From NCBI GenBank assembly GCA_001969505.1, contig LSSK01000350.1, forward strand, positions 1 to 32,755: 32,755 nucleotides of DNA, written 5' to 3'. The notes beneath the pieces were generated by a model, which worked only from the letters and a program-made list of their open reading frames with translations, was not told the origin of the DNA and did no database searches. A program made the translations under genes and the position numbers. The DNA is from Zancudomyces culisetae. Taxonomy: Eukaryota > Kickxellomycota > Harpellomycetes > Harpellales > Legeriomycetaceae. The stretch's first letter is position 1; each line of letters begins with the position of its first letter. Positions 30,452 to 32,755 of this stretch are shown here, piece after piece.

Positions 30452-32755
30452 ATGGAACAATACCTGAGTACTATAGCAGAAATAAACGACCCAGAATCAA
30501 GAAATGCGTTGTATGCAGACTTTGGTGCACATGCAAAGGATCATTTGCAGCATTACAATAAAAGCGTTGCCTTTTGGAAACGGATAATATATGAATGCAC
30601 AGAGTTGGGTCTGCTGAAAATACACAACTATGAAGTCGATTTAGACACAATAAAACGACTTGCCGGGTTAAACATAGGTAAGCATAACACGGGAAATATC
30701 TAATTCTGTAACTAAAATAACGAATGTTTAAAGGCGATCGATGAATGAATATTAAAACTTTGCGTATGAAATAGAGACAGCAAGCCACAACACACAGGAT
30801 TTCATTTATACATGTATCGATAAAAATGGGTTAGATATCAAGTTTCAGATGGGTGATTACCTGCCAGCCGGTTTAGACTCTGTAATCGTAAGATTTTCAT
30901 TTATTATTGTGGTGGGGCTTGACACAAGATATGTGCAGAACATTGAGTTAGTATTTTAATTGCTGTATCTCATAGTCGGAAATGATAAATAATGACGAAA
31001 TAAGCAGAATTGACGAGTATTTTCAGGAACAAGGTTACTCCAGCCTAATAAGTAGGTTTTTAGGCATGTTTTCTATAAGCGGGAATAGCAAAATAGCCAA
31101 TCGTGACTCCAACGCTACTAGTCGGGGAGAGTTTAGTAGTGGCGGTAGCGAGCTTTATGACAACAAAAAGAGTAGTAATGATGGTGTTGAAAACATATTT
31201 GTAGTAAACCGATATGTAAAGGTAGATCATATATGCTTATACTATATACCGTCATGCCCAAATACTGGGGAAAATGCGTTTATCTGCCTGCAAACTACGT
31301 TTAATATAGAAAATATGCCAGAGGATACTGAAGAAACAGGCTGAACGAACCGTATTTCCAGTACTCGATAGACTTATGACTGTGCAACAGTTTAGAGAAA
31401 TATTTGAAGGGTGTCTTGGAGAACAAGGGGCTGAAAAAAATACATTCCAAGATACTAAAGATACAAATAACATTATCGATAAAGCCGGGCGTACTGATAT
31501 GTTAACCAGGGAACTCAACGAGGTAGACTGTCAGATTATTCTTTATGCTCTGAGGCGTGATAAAAAAATAGCTGTTGGGACGAGCGGGATAGATAGAAAC
31601 ACAGTAAGAAAACAACCTGAACTAAAATATATTGAGTATATGCCCTGCATTTTGGTTGCGATGCCTTTTTTTTTAAACAAATCAGCCTGGTGATAACACA
31701 GGATAATTAAAATCATTTTGGTTCTAATTATTGTATAGGTGGTAATCAAATTTATTGACGGATCAAGTAGTCCAGGCGCTGAAACGGAGGCTGAAGAGCA
31801 GATAGTGAACCATGCAGATTTTCAGATTGTTAATATTTTGTTAATGGTGGAAAAGGTTAATAAACAAGTAGAGCAATTGCAAGATAAGGTCAAAAGGTAA
31901 CGCGCACTGATTTGTTTTTTATATTCTTTTCTTGTATTCAATAATAGTTGCTACAAACAATTTGAACCTACATTTAATAGTTTACTCAAAGAAATCGATC
32001 TCAAAAAAAGGTTGAATCAAAGTAACCTGCAAAGTGAGGATACGTTGTCAACAGAAAATACAGAAAAGTCTGTAAATATAATAGATATCCCAGGAATGAA
32101 GCAAAAACTGAAACTACTTTATTATCTGAATAAAGCAATGATTCCACAGCGAGAACAACTCGGGGAAAATCTGCGAGGAGTCATCACGCAAATTCAAAAC
32201 ATTTCCGATAACATTAGCAGTTACAAAGTATATCAGGACACAATTTCTGTATTGAAGACGTTACAAACATATCACCCGAGCAGCGCCGCCAGCAATGATG
32301 TTAATGGTGAACAAAGTGGAATTTTGGCGACTATCGGCTTCGGTTTAGGAATCTTGGGTAAAAGCAAAGACAAGAATAATGTAAAGACTCTCAGTGTTGA
32401 CGATGTCCAGCAGGCGTTTGATGAACTAAGCGAGTTGTTGGAGGAACAAAATGAAATCAGCGACATTATTACAGCCCACGGAAAGTTGATGGCAAGATCC
32501 GCCTCCAGCCCTTACAATCCTGAGACCAATGCTAAAAACGAATTCGAAGAATATATTAATGACAACGATATTGACGACGACATTCAAGCAGAGTACAACA
32601 AAATATTAGGCGAAATACAATCCACTCAAACTAAAAAGGCATCTGCTGACACTTTGCTTGCCTCGGTTACTAGCCAAGACATTATCTCTAGTAATTCACA
32701 GATAGAGATTGTGAAGGACAGTTCTGCTAAAGATACTATTGGTGATGTTAGTAGC
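30452..32755 (+). CDS. CHM7: ESCRT-III-related protein Chm7/CHMP7 (3' partial), six exons so far
   Basis: Chm7/CHMP7 is recruited to the nuclear envelope by LEM-type inner-membrane proteins and nucleates ESCRT-III for sealing and nuclear pore surveillance. Exons are 30452-30677, 30775-30887, 30976-31221, 31310-31603, 31739-31896 and 31948 to the window end. All phases join, giving at least 615 residues without reaching a stop. The N-terminal half is helical with winged-helix-like character (FWKRIIYECTELGLLKIHNY; VFPVLDRLMTVQQFREIF; DCQIILYALRRDKKIAVG). It passes through VVIKF, as in CHMP7, into a Snf7-type coiled coil (LMVEKVNKQVEQLQDKVK; QKLKLLYYLNKAM; DVQQAFDELSELLEEQNEIS) and an acidic tail. 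Human and yeast proteins have ~450 residues, so this one is long; a Ser/Gly/Asn-rich insert near exon 3 accounts for part. The third intron is uncertain at both ends: donor TAT|GTAAAG or AAG|GTAGAT, acceptor TATAG at 31309 or CCAG at 31321. Confidence 0.8.

Noticed and set aside
1-32755. Transposons, CRISPR arrays, viral genes, toxin genes, rRNA or tRNA genes
   Set aside because: I looked for terminal repeats, integrase, transposase or polymerase motifs, spaced repeats and tRNA folds and found none that stand up.

Overview
The window is eukaryotic, fungal, AT-rich nuclear DNA. I place thirteen protein-coding genes, most with orthologues in fungi generally. Nine contain short spliceosomal introns (51 to about 208 nt), 29 in all by my reconstruction. 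Every donor I place begins GTA, and 27 of 29 acceptors end in TAG. Complex I, queuine tRNA transglycosylase and a CHMP7-type ESCRT protein, with high AT content and a Ser/Thr-rich chitin-binding surface protein, suggest an early-diverging fungus. A Kickxellomycotina/Harpellales-like gut fungus would fit, but I cannot prove the lineage from this sequence.

Layout, left to right: a 5'-truncated Ser/Thr/Glu-repeat protein with a Pro-rich stalk and a CBM19-like chitin-binding end (1-1635, +); mitofusin FZO1 (2091-4424, -); nucleoporin NUP84/NUP107 in five exons (5673-8593, -); a class III old yellow enzyme (10030-11196, +); mitochondrial methionyl-tRNA formyltransferase in at least seven exons (11544-about 13452, -); queuine tRNA-ribosyltransferase QTRT1 (14116-15805, +); complex I subunit NDUFA11 (16035-16761, -); ATP synthase OSCP (17812-18963, +); a SAM-RA-kinase MAPKKK of the STE11/Byr2 type (20141-23164, +); dihydrofolate reductase (23404-24496, +); a mitochondrial PPR-like protein (24555-27398, -); cytosolic tryptophanyl-tRNA synthetase (27743-29376, -); and a CHM7/CHMP7 ESCRT protein that runs off the right edge (30452-32755, +).

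Many genes act in or on mitochondria: FZO1 in fusion, FMT and the PPR protein in organelle gene expression, NDUFA11 and OSCP in oxidative phosphorylation. Genes mostly alternate in strand, giving divergent promoter regions of about 0.6 to 1.4 kb. The NDUFA11/OSCP pair is head-to-head and shares one upstream region. NUP84 and CHM7 both act at the nuclear pore and envelope, but they are far apart and the co-location may be chance.

I found no transposon, CRISPR array, rRNA, tRNA or viral element, and nothing that amounts to a new multi-gene system. The points most worth a second look are the recently duplicated repeat array in the surface protein, the TAG acceptor bias, the HCD catalytic loop in the MAPKKK, insertions in DHFR, the OXPHOS head-to-head pair, and two short unassigned ORFs.
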